The position numbers and the translations under genes were made by a program. Below are positions 9,279-17,712 of a DNA stretch of 64,000 bases, one piece after another (position 1 is the first letter of the stretch; every line of letters begins with the position of its first letter). The notes under the pieces are model-generated. The model did not search any database. It saw only the letters and a program-made list of their open reading frames with translations, and had not been told where the DNA came from. Source of the stretch: Phaeodactylibacter xiamenensis (GTDB lineage Bacteria; Bacteroidota; Bacteroidia; Chitinophagales; Saprospiraceae); assembly GCF_000759025.1 (NCBI RefSeq), contig NZ_JPOS01000092.1, positions 62,001-126,000 on the forward strand. The letters are read 5' to 3'.

Positions 9279-9387
9279 AGTACATTAAATTGACCTGTGG
9301 AATTCAGTTCCCAAACAGGTGTACCTGTAAATGGTTCATCAAAGCTAGACGAATGGATGGGAAACCAAAAACGATTTTCAGGTTTTT

Positions 9388-10056
9388 TTACGATCTCAAC
9401 GTCCGGTGCACCAATTCCAGGGTTGCCAGAGCGAGAAATACATCTTTTTCCTCTTCGGCCAGATCATTCGGCACAAATTGGAAGGCCCGCTGCCCAAGCG
9501 CATCATCTGTTGTTTCTGGTGGGTCTACCAGGCTGCCCAGCTCCCGGTCGGCCGTACGCACCGGCAAAAGGCGATTGGCAGGCTGCCCCAGCTTAGCTAC
9601 CGGCTTACTGCCATTAGGGCTGTAGAGCGTACCATCCTCTTTAAGTGTCCCAAGCTGCCGCTGCCCGGCGGCAATACGTACTCCGTTTTTGTCTTTGATG
9701 TATGAGTAAGACTTTTCTCCTGTTTCTGCATAAAGAATAGCCTTCTGCCCCGGCCCGGAGTACTCCTTATAAGTGTAAGCCAATATGGGCTCGTGGTAAA
9801 TGGTCGTAAACACCCCTTTTGCCGTTTTCCCAAACCGCTTACGCACAGAGCGTTGTACCTGATTAAGGGAGAAGGCATCGAGTTCTTCGGAGGAAACCGG
9901 GACCAGGTCAGGTTTCCACTCCTGCATTTCTTCTTTTAATTGTTGCATATCCTGGAACAAGCGTTTGTCGCCCGGCATAAAGTTTTTGAGCCCCCGCGCC
10001 AGGAGTACAGCTCCGGTTAGTACGACCAATAGTGTGATTAATGCAAATAAACCCAT
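9388..10056 (-). CDS. Hypothetical single-pass membrane protein
   Basis: A 222-residue protein with one N-terminal transmembrane helix (LFALITLLVVLTGAVLLA) followed by a short basic segment and a mostly polar domain. No known family or catalytic motif is recognised. It starts 29 bases after the lipoprotein gene on the same strand, so the two probably form an operon and act together at the envelope. Confidence 0.7.
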   Translation of the reverse strand: MGLFALITLLVVLTGAVLLARGLKNFMPGDKRLFQDMQQLKEEMQEWKPDLVPVSSEELDAFSLNQVQRSVRKRFGKTAKGVFTTIYHEPILAYTYKEYSGPGQKAILYAETGEKSYSYIKDKNGVRIAAGQRQLGTLKEDGTLYSPNGSKPVAKLGQPANRLLPVRTADRELGSLVDPPETTDDALGQRAFQFVPNDLAEEEKDVFLALATLELVHRTLRS

Positions 10057-10085
10057 TCGATTGTTGTGATTGGTAAGCTTCTTAA

Positions 10086-11171
10086 TTAAAGACCTGCTCT
10101 GAAATTAAAGCGGCGTTCATCCGTGATTGCCGTATCCCGCAACCCCATCAGGCGCTGATGCAAAGCTAAGGTATCTGAAGTCGTTAACACAGTAAATGTA
10201 TTGTCAAGTATGGATTCCAGTTCCTGAAGCACTTTTTCCCTTGCCTCCCAGTACAAAACAGTTGGTTCGGTCATATCGTTGATCAGAAGTGCTTTGAGCT
10301 GTTCGATTTCCGGCCCGGCTATATCCCGGTGATGTTTGGTTTGGTCTAACCGGTTCAAAAAAGAAGTGTGCACACCTTTGCCAAGCAGGCTGAAAACGCT
10401 CCTGTTATCCACCTCCAGCTTCCAGGCCGGGTACAAATAGCCAATGCTGTCTACCGGGTAAGCAGCATAAAAAAGCTCCAGCAGCGCCTCATCAGCGGAG
10501 CTTTCAGAACGGCGAGCTGCCATACTAAAAGCTTTATAATCAACATAAAAATGCCAGCTACCCGCTGATGCAACCCAGGATACAGATAGTGCAGGAAGGA
10601 GACGTGCAACTTCCGATGCCATATCGGGCGGCTGTAACTGCATTACCAAGGTGAGCTGTTCACATAACTGATGCGCCTGCCGTATGGTTCGCACCACCGA
10701 AGCAGCCTCTTCCATCTCTTGAAAGGCCTGATCATACCTTTCGGCTTCCTGAGCAAGCTCCTTTCCGATCAAGGCTTTTAGCCGGAGCCCTTCCGGAATT
10801 TCTCCGGCGATAACTGCCGCATGCACCCATCCTTCGGTCCCCGCTTCGGTACGCACCAACAACCAGGGCTGATAAAAGGTCTTTTCCCCAATGGTAAGTC
10901 GGGTGGTATGCGCACTAACGGGGCCCAGTAATTCAAGCAGGTCGCCTTTTTGAAGATTGCCCAGCCCTAGGCTTTCAACATCCGGAGCTTCACGGATTTG
11001 AAAAAGGGGCACGCCCAATTCAACAGCCGGATATGCCGGGCTAGTTTTCCCTGAATCTTCACTGTTTGGTTTTTCCTCCATCCCGGCTGCTGCATCCGGG
11101 ACCGCAGCTTCACCACAGCTTAGAATCAGTAAACTGCAAATAATGGATAATAAAAAAAAGCCTCTTTTCAT
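10086..11171 (-). CDS. Lipoprotein with an SH3-like N-terminal domain
   Basis: A 361-residue lipoprotein. The start at 11171 (MKRGFFLLSIICSLLILSC) gives a clean lipobox with the cysteine at residue 19; an in-frame ATG nine bases upstream is possible. Residues about 50-120 look like a bacterial SH3 domain (VPLFQIREAPDVES, LQKGDLLELLG, WLLVRTEAGTEGWVHAA), a module often used for binding cell-wall or other ligands. The remaining 240 residues are helical and unrecognised. It lies downstream of rpoD, separated by a terminator, and is probably co-transcribed with the membrane protein that follows. Confidence 0.72.
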   Translation of the reverse strand: MKRGFFLLSIICSLLILSCGEAAVPDAAAGMEEKPNSEDSGKTSPAYPAVELGVPLFQIREAPDVESLGLGNLQKGDLLELLGPVSAHTTRLTIGEKTFYQPWLLVRTEAGTEGWVHAAVIAGEIPEGLRLKALIGKELAQEAERYDQAFQEMEEAASVVRTIRQAHQLCEQLTLVMQLQPPDMASEVARLLPALSVSWVASAGSWHFYVDYKAFSMAARRSESSADEALLELFYAAYPVDSIGYLYPAWKLEVDNRSVFSLLGKGVHTSFLNRLDQTKHHRDIAGPEIEQLKALLINDMTEPTVLYWEAREKVLQELESILDNTFTVLTTSDTLALHQRLMGLRDTAITDERRFNFRAGL

Positions 11172-11183
11172 CAATCCCAATTG

Positions 11184-11222
11184 AAAAAACGCCCACTCCA
11201 GACTCTTGCCTGAAATGGGCGC
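11184..11222 (-). terminator. Rho-independent terminator of rpoD
   Basis: On the minus strand GCGCCCA and inner TTCAG pair with CTGGA and TGGGCG, followed by six T residues, 28 bases after the rpoD stop. Confidence 0.85.
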
Positions 11223-11249
11223 TAATTTTTTATATCACGTTAATGCACT

Positions 11250-12119
11250 TTATCCCAGATAAGACTTCAGCGCATTCCGGTTATATGATTTACGCAGGCG
11301 GCGGATGGCCCGCTCCTTTATTTGCCGGACCCGTTCACGGGTCAATCCATAGAGATCACCGATTTCTTCCAGCGTCAGTGACTTTTGGCCGTTGAGCCCG
11401 TAGTAGGAAGACAGTACCTCCACTTCGCGGGGCGAGAGTATAGACAGGCCCTGCTGCACTTCATCTTTCAGTGACTGATCCATTAGAGAGCCATCGGGGC
11501 TTGCGCCTTCTTCATCTATAGAAATGACATCCAGCATAGTGCTGTCGCCATCTTCTCCACTCATAGGGGCATCAACGGAAACATGCCGGCCATTGCCTTT
11601 CAGCATATTGGAAATTTCCTTAGGTGTCATCCCCAGCAGCTCAGCCAGTTCTTCGTGCGTAGGCTCCCGTTCGAACTCCTGCACAAATGACAGGAATGCC
11701 TCGTTGACTTTATTATAGGAGCCGACCTTATTGAGCGGCAGCCGGACAATCCGCGAGTATTCCACGATGGCTTGAAGAATAGATTGCCGAATCCACCAAA
11801 CGGCATAAGAGATGAACTTAAATCCTTTGGTTTCGTCAAACCGTCGGGCTGCTTTCATCAGCCCCACATTCCCTTCGTTGATCAAGTCACTCAGGGATAA
11901 CCCCTGATTCTGATATTGCTTGGCTACGGAGACCACGAAACGTAGGTTGGAACGAGTCAGCTTATCAAGTGCTTCCTGATCGCCCTGCCGGATGCGCCGG
12001 GCCAGTTCAGCTTCTTCCTCCGGAGCAAGCATTGGAATCTTACCAATATCATTCAAATACTTGTCCAGGGCAAGGCTCTCCCTGGCCGTGATTTTATTTG
12101 TAATTTTCAACTGACGCAT
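11250..12119 (-). CDS. rpoD: Primary RNA polymerase sigma factor (RpoD/SigA)
   Basis: A 289-residue sigma-70 protein of the short kind typical of Bacteroidota, lacking the long region 1.1 of proteobacterial RpoD. Region 1.2 is around 20-50 ([19 protein letters not shown]), region 2 around 55-125 ([32 protein letters not shown] is its core, [15 protein letters not shown] the -10 reader), region 3 around 135-185, and region 4 at the end with [23 protein letters not shown], the -35/-33 reader. The start at 12119 (MRQLKIT) is the conserved one; an in-frame ATG two codons upstream is less likely. The Bacteroidota-type promoters in this window are its expected targets. Confidence 0.96.
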   Translation of the reverse strand: MRQLKITNKITARESLALDKYLNDIGKIPMLAPEEEAELARRIRQGDQEALDKLTRSNLRFVVSVAKQYQNQGLSLSDLINEGNVGLMKAARRFDETKGFKFISYAVWWIRQSILQAIVEYSRIVRLPLNKVGSYNKVNEAFLSFVQEFEREPTHEELAELLGMTPKEISNMLKGNGRHVSVDAPMSGEDGDSTMLDVISIDEEGASPDGSLMDQSLKDEVQQGLSILSPREVEVLSSYYGLNGQKSLTLEEIGDLYGLTRERVRQIKERAIRRLRKSYNRNALKSYLG

Positions 12120-12392
12120 AAGCAAGGTAATTTTAGGGTTAGCTATTCCACACTGTAAATTTACGCTAAACAGGCAGAAAAGTTGCCCCTTTTATGGAAA
12201 CTTGACTTTTTAGTAAAAAGGCATTAAATGCGCCTTTTCCACTTAAAATACAACTATTATTTGAAAATAGTTCCGTAATTGAGATTAGTTGCCGCACACT
12301 ATATGGCAGTTTCTTCTGATTCTCTTAGCTTTTAAAGCCGTTTAGCCTTTTTTAGTGCATTTTTTCTATTCAACATTTTGTCACTACCCTAA

Positions 12393-12428
12393 CAAAAAAG
12401 CCAGGCCCCCAATTGCGGAAGCCCGGCT
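12393..12428 (-). terminator. Rho-independent terminator of pnp
   Basis: On the minus strand AGCCGGGC and GCCTGGCT pair around a loop and are followed by six T residues. The rest of the 334-base rpoD-pnp interval (12120-12453) is AT-rich and should hold the rpoD promoter; no clear box was found. Confidence 0.85.
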
Positions 12429-12453
12429 AATCTGTTAATTCACCAATATGGTA

Positions 12454-14613
12454 TTAGTCGCGGTTGCGGCGGTTGCCACCACCACCTTCCGGTCTTGGCA
12501 GTAGTGCTTTGCGGGACAAACGCAGCTTACCGGTCTTTTTGTCTACACCAATAAGTTTCACGCGTACCTCATCCCCTTCCTGGAAGAAGTCCTCCACACG
12601 ATCAACGCGGGCGTGGTCAATCTCTGAAACGTGCAGTAGTCCGCTCTTGCCCATAAAGTCTACAAAAACCCCGTAAGGCATAACGGTTTTCACCACAGCA
12701 TCATAAGTGTCGCCCACAGATGGGGTGAATGTAATGCGGCGAATGCGCGCAAGAGCAGCATCAATCGACTCTTTGTTCTCACTGGCAATGCTAACCACAC
12801 CTTCGTCCCCAACTTCTTCGATGTTGATATTGGTGCCGGTCTCTGCCTGAATCTCCTGTATCACTTTACCACCCGGGCCAATTACGGCTCCGATAAAGCT
12901 CTTGTCGATAATAATCTCAACGATGCGCGGTGCATGCGGCTTGAGGTCTTCGCGTGGTGCTTCGAGGGCTTTTTTCATCTCATTGAGGATGTGAAGCCGT
13001 CCTTCACGCGCCTGATTCAGTGCTTTCTCCAGCTCCTCATAGGGCAGGCCATCAATTTTGATGTCCATCTGACAAGCCGTGATACCATTTTCGGTACCCG
13101 TCACTTTGAAGTCCATATCTCCCAGTGCATCCTCGTCGCCCAGGATATCAGAGAGGATAGCCGTTCTTTTACCGTCAGAAATCATACCCATTGCGATACC
13201 GGAAACCGGTGCCTTGATTTGGATACCGCCGTCCATCAGGGCAAGTGCGCCTGCACAGACCGTGGCCATGGAAGATGAACCATTGGACTCCAGAATATCG
13301 GAAACGATCCGAATGGTATAGGGCATTTCTTCCGGCATTACTTTTTTCAGTGACCGGGCAGCCAGGTTGGCATGCCCCACCTCACGGCGGCCAGGGCCAC
13401 GCATGGGCTTAATTTCCCCTACGGAGAATGCCGGGAAGTTGTAGTGCAGGATAAAGTTGGAGAAACTGTGGTCCATAGCGGTGTCCACCATCAGCTCATC
13501 CTGCTTGGTACCCAGGGTCAGGGATGTCAGTGACTGGGTTTCGCCGCGGGTAAATACAGCTGAACCGTGAGCCGAAGGCAGATAGTCTACCTCACACCAA
13601 ATGTCACGGATTTCATCAAACTTACGGCCATCGAGGCGGCGGCTGTCCGTCAGCACCATCTCACGGATAACTTCTTTCTTGAATTTATCGTAGTAGCCCT
13701 TGATCTCATCGCCGTACTCCTCCATGAACTCCTCGCTCTTCTCTTCCTTCAGCTTTTCCATCAGCTCCTCGATGATGGCTTTGAAGCCCTCCTTACGCGC
13801 CACTTTATCCAGCGCGCCGGCAGCTACTTCGTGGATTTTATCGCGGGTGTTGCTTTCTACGATTTCCTTCACGGTATCATCAACCACTGGTGGGATGAAC
13901 TCCCGCTTGACAGTCGCTTTTTCTCCTACTTTTTCAGCAAGCTCCAGCTGCGCCTGGCACTGCACCTTAATCGCTTCATGCCCAATCTTAATAGCTTCGA
14001 TCAGGGCGCTTTCAGGCACTTCGCTGGCTTCGCCTTCCACCATCATGACGTTGTCCATCGTTGCGGCCACGATGATGTCCAGATCTGCGTCTTCCAGATC
14101 GGAGCGGAAAGGGTTAACGACATAGCGTCCGTTGATACGCGCTACACGCACCTCAGAAATTGGTCCGGCGAAAGGAATATCGGATACCGCCAGGGCTGAA
14201 GAAGCAGCCAGGGCCGCAAATGCATCAGGTAACACTTCCTGTTCACCGGAAATGAGGTTGATGATGACCTGTGTATCGTTCATATAGCCATCCGGGAAGA
14301 GCGGACGGATCGCCCGGTCTACCAAACGCGAAATCAGTACTTCGTAATCAGATAACTTGGCTTCCCGGCGGAAGAAGTTGCCGGGGATACGGCCTGCTGA
14401 GGCGTACTTTTCCTGATAATCGACGGAGAGGGGGAAGAAAGGCTGTCCTTCCCGGGCTTCTTTGGCAGAAACCACGGAACAAAAGAGCATCGTGTCTCCG
14501 ACACGGATCACAACCGAGCCATCAGCCTGAGTCGCCAACTTACCGGTTTCAATAGTTACGGTCCGTCCATCAGGTAGGTCAAAGGACGTGGTAATAGGAG
14601 TTTGTAATCCCAT
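12454..14613 (-). CDS. pnp: Polyribonucleotide nucleotidyltransferase (PNPase)
   Basis: A 719-residue phosphorolytic 3'-5' exoribonuclease that degrades mRNA as a homotrimer in the cytoplasm. The order of domains is RNase PH (1-210), a helical linker (210-320), a second RNase PH domain (about 325-545, with GPGRREVGHANLAARSL), a KH domain (FIGAVIGPGGKVIQEI near 565) and an S1 domain (VGDTYDAVVKTVMPYGVFVDF near 625-695), then a short basic tail. Length is normal. It lies downstream of rpsO, as in many bacteria, but with a terminator-like hairpin and a long leader between them. Confidence 0.97.
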   Translation of the reverse strand: MGLQTPITTSFDLPDGRTVTIETGKLATQADGSVVIRVGDTMLFCSVVSAKEAREGQPFFPLSVDYQEKYASAGRIPGNFFRREAKLSDYEVLISRLVDRAIRPLFPDGYMNDTQVIINLISGEQEVLPDAFAALAASSALAVSDIPFAGPISEVRVARINGRYVVNPFRSDLEDADLDIIVAATMDNVMMVEGEASEVPESALIEAIKIGHEAIKVQCQAQLELAEKVGEKATVKREFIPPVVDDTVKEIVESNTRDKIHEVAAGALDKVARKEGFKAIIEELMEKLKEEKSEEFMEEYGDEIKGYYDKFKKEVIREMVLTDSRRLDGRKFDEIRDIWCEVDYLPSAHGSAVFTRGETQSLTSLTLGTKQDELMVDTAMDHSFSNFILHYNFPAFSVGEIKPMRGPGRREVGHANLAARSLKKVMPEEMPYTIRIVSDILESNGSSSMATVCAGALALMDGGIQIKAPVSGIAMGMISDGKRTAILSDILGDEDALGDMDFKVTGTENGITACQMDIKIDGLPYEELEKALNQAREGRLHILNEMKKALEAPREDLKPHAPRIVEIIIDKSFIGAVIGPGGKVIQEIQAETGTNINIEEVGDEGVVSIASENKESIDAALARIRRITFTPSVGDTYDAVVKTVMPYGVFVDFMGKSGLLHVSEIDHARVDRVEDFFQEGDEVRVKLIGVDKKTGKLRLSRKALLPRPEGGGGNRRNRD

Positions 14614-14947
14614 CTTTAATTTGATTGGTTTAACTTCTAATAATCATTTTGCGTAAGCATCACAACGAAATGCAAGGGGACCGGTCTGAGGTGAAAACAC
14701 CCCGTGAGAAACCGTCTTCAGCAATTGAGGGAGGAATAAGGGTTGTGAGGTGGTATCGTGACCTTCATTTTCCTTCGTTAGCCGGGTTTTTTGCTAGTGG
14801 ATTGATTCAAAAGTGCTTGAATGCTCCCGGACAGGTAACTTTCTTACCCTTGGATTCCGGAACAGTCACCGGTTAAACCGGACTCGTCGCACTAGTGGTC
14901 TTGCTCCCGTTAGTTTGTCTTAGCTTCTTTTATCGGAGGCGAATATA
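14614..14947 (-). promoter_or_regulatory. Long pnp leader, with a weak promoter at its upstream end
   Basis: No gene is visible here. On the minus strand TATATTCG (14940-14947) is one base off the -7 consensus; no -33 box fits. Transcription from there would give a leader of about 320 bases containing several small hairpins, for example CCGG-TTTAA-CCGG (14868-14880) and GGTAA-CTTTC-TTACC (14834-14848). Autoregulation of pnp through its leader is known in Escherichia coli; similar control here is inference. Confidence 0.3.
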
Positions 14948-15012
14948 CGTAATTTTGTTACGATTTTCTGCGCAGTCATACAAATTATTGGACAGAAAGA
15001 TGCAGAACTAAG

Positions 15013-15045
15013 ACAGGGGCGCTCCTTTGTAAGGAACGCCCCTGC
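15013..15045 (-). terminator. Hairpin terminator of rpsO
   Basis: CAGGGGCG and TCCTT pair with AAGGA and CGCCCCTG around a TGT loop: a very stable stem 25 bases after the rpsO stop. The T tract is weak, so partial read-through into pnp is possible. Confidence 0.65.
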
Positions 15046-15069
15046 CATATACACCGACTAAAAGCCGAA

Positions 15070-15345
15070 TTATTTACGGATATTCAGCTTCTCGATGAGT
15101 GCACGGTATCCATCCAGGTTTTTCTTCGCCAGATAGCCCAGCAGACGCTTACGCTTACCTACCAGCGTCAGTAGCGCACGGCGGGAAGAGTGGTCTTTTG
15201 GGTTGTCGTTCAGGTGCTTGGAAAGCTCCTTGATCCGGTAAGTGAACAATGCCACCTGTGCTTCTGTGGAGCCGGTGTTTTTCTCAGAACCGCCGAATTC
15301 ATTAAAGATTTCGGCTTTCTTTTCTTTCGTTAAGTATTCTGCCAT
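15070..15345 (-). CDS. rpsO: 30S ribosomal protein S15
   Basis: A 91-residue protein of normal S15 length. Family hallmarks: TGSTEAQVALFTYRIKELS, the DHSSRRALLTLVGKRKRLL core and GYRALIEKLNIRK at the end. It binds the central domain of 16S rRNA in the small ribosomal subunit. It has its own Bacteroidota-type promoter and is followed by a strong hairpin and then pnp. Confidence 0.98.
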   Translation of the reverse strand: MAEYLTKEKKAEIFNEFGGSEKNTGSTEAQVALFTYRIKELSKHLNDNPKDHSSRRALLTLVGKRKRLLGYLAKKNLDGYRALIEKLNIRK

Positions 15346-15392
15346 GATATTTTTTTAACCGTTAGTGATTGTATAAATCAGTTACAGCGGCG

Positions 15393-15422
15393 CAAAGATA
15401 CGCGAATTGCCGGAATTTGCAA
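15393..15422 (-). promoter_or_regulatory. Bacteroidota-type promoter of rpsO
   Basis: On the minus strand a TTG (15420-15422), a 19-base spacer and a perfect TATCTTTG (15393-15400). The start codon is about 50 bases downstream. Confidence 0.75.
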
Positions 15423-15431
15423 GGCAAAAGC

Positions 15432-16394
15432 TTAATTCTCTGCTTTGAACTTCTTCATGGCTTCGTTTAGCCGGGGCACCACATCAAACAGATCCCCAAC
15501 CACACCGTAGTCAGCAGCCTTAAAAAATGGCGCTTCCGGGTCTTTATTGATCACCACAATGGTCTTGGAGCTGTTTACCCCTGCAAGGTGCTGAATCGCG
15601 CCGGAAATACCAATAGCGAAGTAGAGGTTAGGCCGAATAGCAACGCCGGTCTGCCCCACATGCTCGTGGTGAGGGCGCCAGTCTGCATCCGCTACCGGAC
15701 GGGAACAAGCTGTGGTTGCACCCATCGTTTCTGCCAGTTCTTCAATAATCCCCCAGTTTTCCGGCCCTTTCATGCCGCGGCCGGCAGAGACCACCAGCTC
15801 AGCTTCCGGCAGTGGCGTGCGGCCTTCCATACGCTTCACTTCCTTCACCGTAACCTGTGCAGCCGGCACTTCCACGTCCAGGGCTTCCACGCTTGCGGGC
15901 TCCCCTACTTCCTGTGGCTGCAGGGAGTTGCCCATGAGAGAAAGGACTTTGTTCTCTGACTTCACTTCGTAATCTGCGAAAGCCTTACCGGAAAAAACAG
16001 GTTTACGTACCTTGAAAGTGCCGCCTTCCACAGTGGGAATGGCATTGACTGCGGGCACAGAACCGGCATTCATACGCACAGCCAGGCGCCCAAGCAACGA
16101 CTTACCCGTGGAGGTATGCCCTACGATCACCACATTCGCACCTGCCTTTTCCGCAGCCGCAGCGATCACCTTGGTGTAAGCCTGACTGTCGAAAGTATCC
16201 AGAGCCGTATCAGTGACATGATAGACCTTTGAAGCCCCATACTTACCCAACTCTTCTGCACCTTCGGCAGTGCCCAGCACCAGGGCTGCACATTCCGTGC
16301 CCAATGCCTGAGCCGTTTGGTAGCCATAGTAGGCCAGCTCGTAAGCGGCTTTTTTGAATTTTCCTTTTTGGGTTTCTGCAAATATTAAAACCAT
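15432..16394 (-). CDS. etfA: Electron transfer flavoprotein subunit alpha
   Basis: A 320-residue FAD-binding subunit of ETF, which passes electrons from acyl-CoA and other dehydrogenases to the respiratory chain. The N-terminal half has the ETF fold (MVLIFAETQKGKFKKAAYE). The C-terminal half holds the FAD-binding block SRPVADADW, HVGQTGVAIRPNLYFAIGISGAIQH and INKDPEAPFFKAADYGVVGDLFD. It is the second gene of an operon, 39 bases after etfB. Confidence 0.97.
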   Translation of the reverse strand: MVLIFAETQKGKFKKAAYELAYYGYQTAQALGTECAALVLGTAEGAEELGKYGASKVYHVTDTALDTFDSQAYTKVIAAAAEKAGANVVIVGHTSTGKSLLGRLAVRMNAGSVPAVNAIPTVEGGTFKVRKPVFSGKAFADYEVKSENKVLSLMGNSLQPQEVGEPASVEALDVEVPAAQVTVKEVKRMEGRTPLPEAELVVSAGRGMKGPENWGIIEELAETMGATTACSRPVADADWRPHHEHVGQTGVAIRPNLYFAIGISGAIQHLAGVNSSKTIVVINKDPEAPFFKAADYGVVGDLFDVVPRLNEAMKKFKAEN

Positions 16395-16433
16395 AATATG
16401 TATTGACTTTGAGAGGGTTCTGAAATAGCGCGA

Positions 16434-17174
16434 TTATATCGCTTTGGCTTCTTCGTGCAGGAGGCGGACCAGTTCGTCCATGTTCTCCGGATCAACCAGC
16501 TTAACATCGCCTTTTTCCGGTGGCAGCTCGTAGTGCACGGCTACGGAAAGGTCTTCCGCTTCCACGGCTGGTTCCACTTTCAAAGGCTTGCGCTTCGCCA
16601 TCATAATGCCCCGCATATTAGGGATGCGCTGCTCCGCCAGGCCTTTTGCTGCGGAAACAACGAATGGCGCTTTGACCTCCACAACTTCGTTACCACCCTC
16701 GATATCACGCGTGACCGTTGCCGTATCGCCATCCATCTCCATATGAGAAGCATAGGAAATGAAAGGCACATCAAGTAATTCTGCCACCATTGCGCCAACC
16801 TCAGAACCATTATAGTCAATGGTTTCCTTGCCCAGGAAGACCACATCGAAGGCTTCCTTTTTGGCGTAAGCCGCAATCTGTTTGGCGACGAAGAGCGCGC
16901 TGGACGGCTCCGTATCCACCCTTACCGCCTCATCGGCACCAATCGCCAGGCCTTTGCGGATGACCGTATCGTTGGCAGCCGGGCCAACATTGATAAGAGT
17001 GACGCTACCGCCGTTGGCTTCTTTCAGTTCGAGTGCACGAACCAGCGCATACCATTCATCATAAGGATTCATGATGAACTGTACGCCTGAAGTATCAAAT
17101 TGAGTGTTGCCCTCCGTAAAAGCAATCTTGGCTGTGGTTTCCGGAGTCTTACTGACACAAACCAATAATTTCAT
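16434..17174 (-). CDS. etfB: Electron transfer flavoprotein subunit beta
   Basis: A 246-residue partner of etfA. It begins MKLLVCVSKTPETTAKIAF, carries the AMP-binding region (DVVFLGKETIDYNGSEVGAMVAELL) around residue 115, and the family signature VVEVKAPFVVSAAKGLAEQRIPNMRGIM near 185. First gene of the etfB-etfA operon, behind a good promoter. Cytoplasmic. Confidence 0.97.
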   Translation of the reverse strand: MKLLVCVSKTPETTAKIAFTEGNTQFDTSGVQFIMNPYDEWYALVRALELKEANGGSVTLINVGPAANDTVIRKGLAIGADEAVRVDTEPSSALFVAKQIAAYAKKEAFDVVFLGKETIDYNGSEVGAMVAELLDVPFISYASHMEMDGDTATVTRDIEGGNEVVEVKAPFVVSAAKGLAEQRIPNMRGIMMAKRKPLKVEPAVEAEDLSVAVHYELPPEKGDVKLVDPENMDELVRLLHEEAKAI

Positions 17175-17260
17175 GAATGGGTATTTTTGTGGTTTCTTTG
17201 GCTAGGCTTAGGCTGTTGACAGCCTAAAAGCCGCTTATTTCACTAAAATTGTAATTCGTG

Positions 17261-17290
17261 CAAATATACTTACTTTTATTCACACCCAAA
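17261..17290 (-). promoter_or_regulatory. Bacteroidota-type promoter of etfBA
   Basis: On the minus strand TTTG (17287-17290), an 18-base spacer and a perfect TATATTTG (17261-17268). The predicted leader is about 80 bases. Confidence 0.75.
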
Positions 17291-17378
17291 AGCAGCTTAG
17301 CGAATTTTCGCTGAACTATGACGGTTTAGCAAATCACCGAATCAAACCATTGCTATTCAATTTTTTAAACATAAACAA

Positions 17379-17711
17379 ATGAACAATACAAGACTTAAGC
17401 AGCTCCAGTCGCTACTCGAAGAGGACCCTGGCAGCTCATTTTTACAGTTTGCCATTGCCAAAGAATACGAAAAATACGAGCAGTGGCCCGAAGCCCGGAT
17501 GGCCTACGAAACGCTCGCCCAAAACGACCCGGATTACGTTGGTACTTATTACCACCTGGGCAAGCTGTACGAAAAACTGGACCGGCCCGCTGACGCCTTC
17601 CAAACCTACAAAACAGGTATGGAAGCCGCCAAACGGGCCGGTGACCAACATGCACTGAGCGAACTGGCAGGCGCCAAGCTCGCCCTGGGCGATGAGGAAG
17701 ACTTTGAATAG
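17379..17711 (+). CDS. Small TPR-repeat protein
   Basis: A 110-residue protein made of about two and a half tetratricopeptide repeats: FLQFAIAKEYEKYEQWPEARMAYETLAQNDP and YVGTYYHLGKLYEKLDRPADAFQTYKTGMEAA, then a partial third. It has no signal peptide, so it is likely a cytoplasmic scaffold; its partner is unknown. It diverges from etfBA and converges on the metalloprotease gene with one base between the two stop codons. Confidence 0.85.
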   Translation: MNNTRLKQLQSLLEEDPGSSFLQFAIAKEYEKYEQWPEARMAYETLAQNDPDYVGTYYHLGKLYEKLDRPADAFQTYKTGMEAAKRAGDQHALSELAGAKLALGDEEDFE

Positions 17712-17712
17712 C

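Noticed and set aside
9315-9328. Dyad ACAGGT-GT-ACCTGT between the Nudix-like gene and the membrane protein gene
   Set aside because: Short, lies after a gene end rather than at a promoter, and no matching site was seen.
13567-14199. Long open frame antisense to pnp
   Set aside because: A shadow of PNPase codon usage; a conserved enzyme on the other strand explains it.
14649-14876. 75-codon plus-strand frame in the pnp leader
   Set aside because: Composition is not protein-like, it is antisense to the leader, and no promoter or family resemblance is seen.
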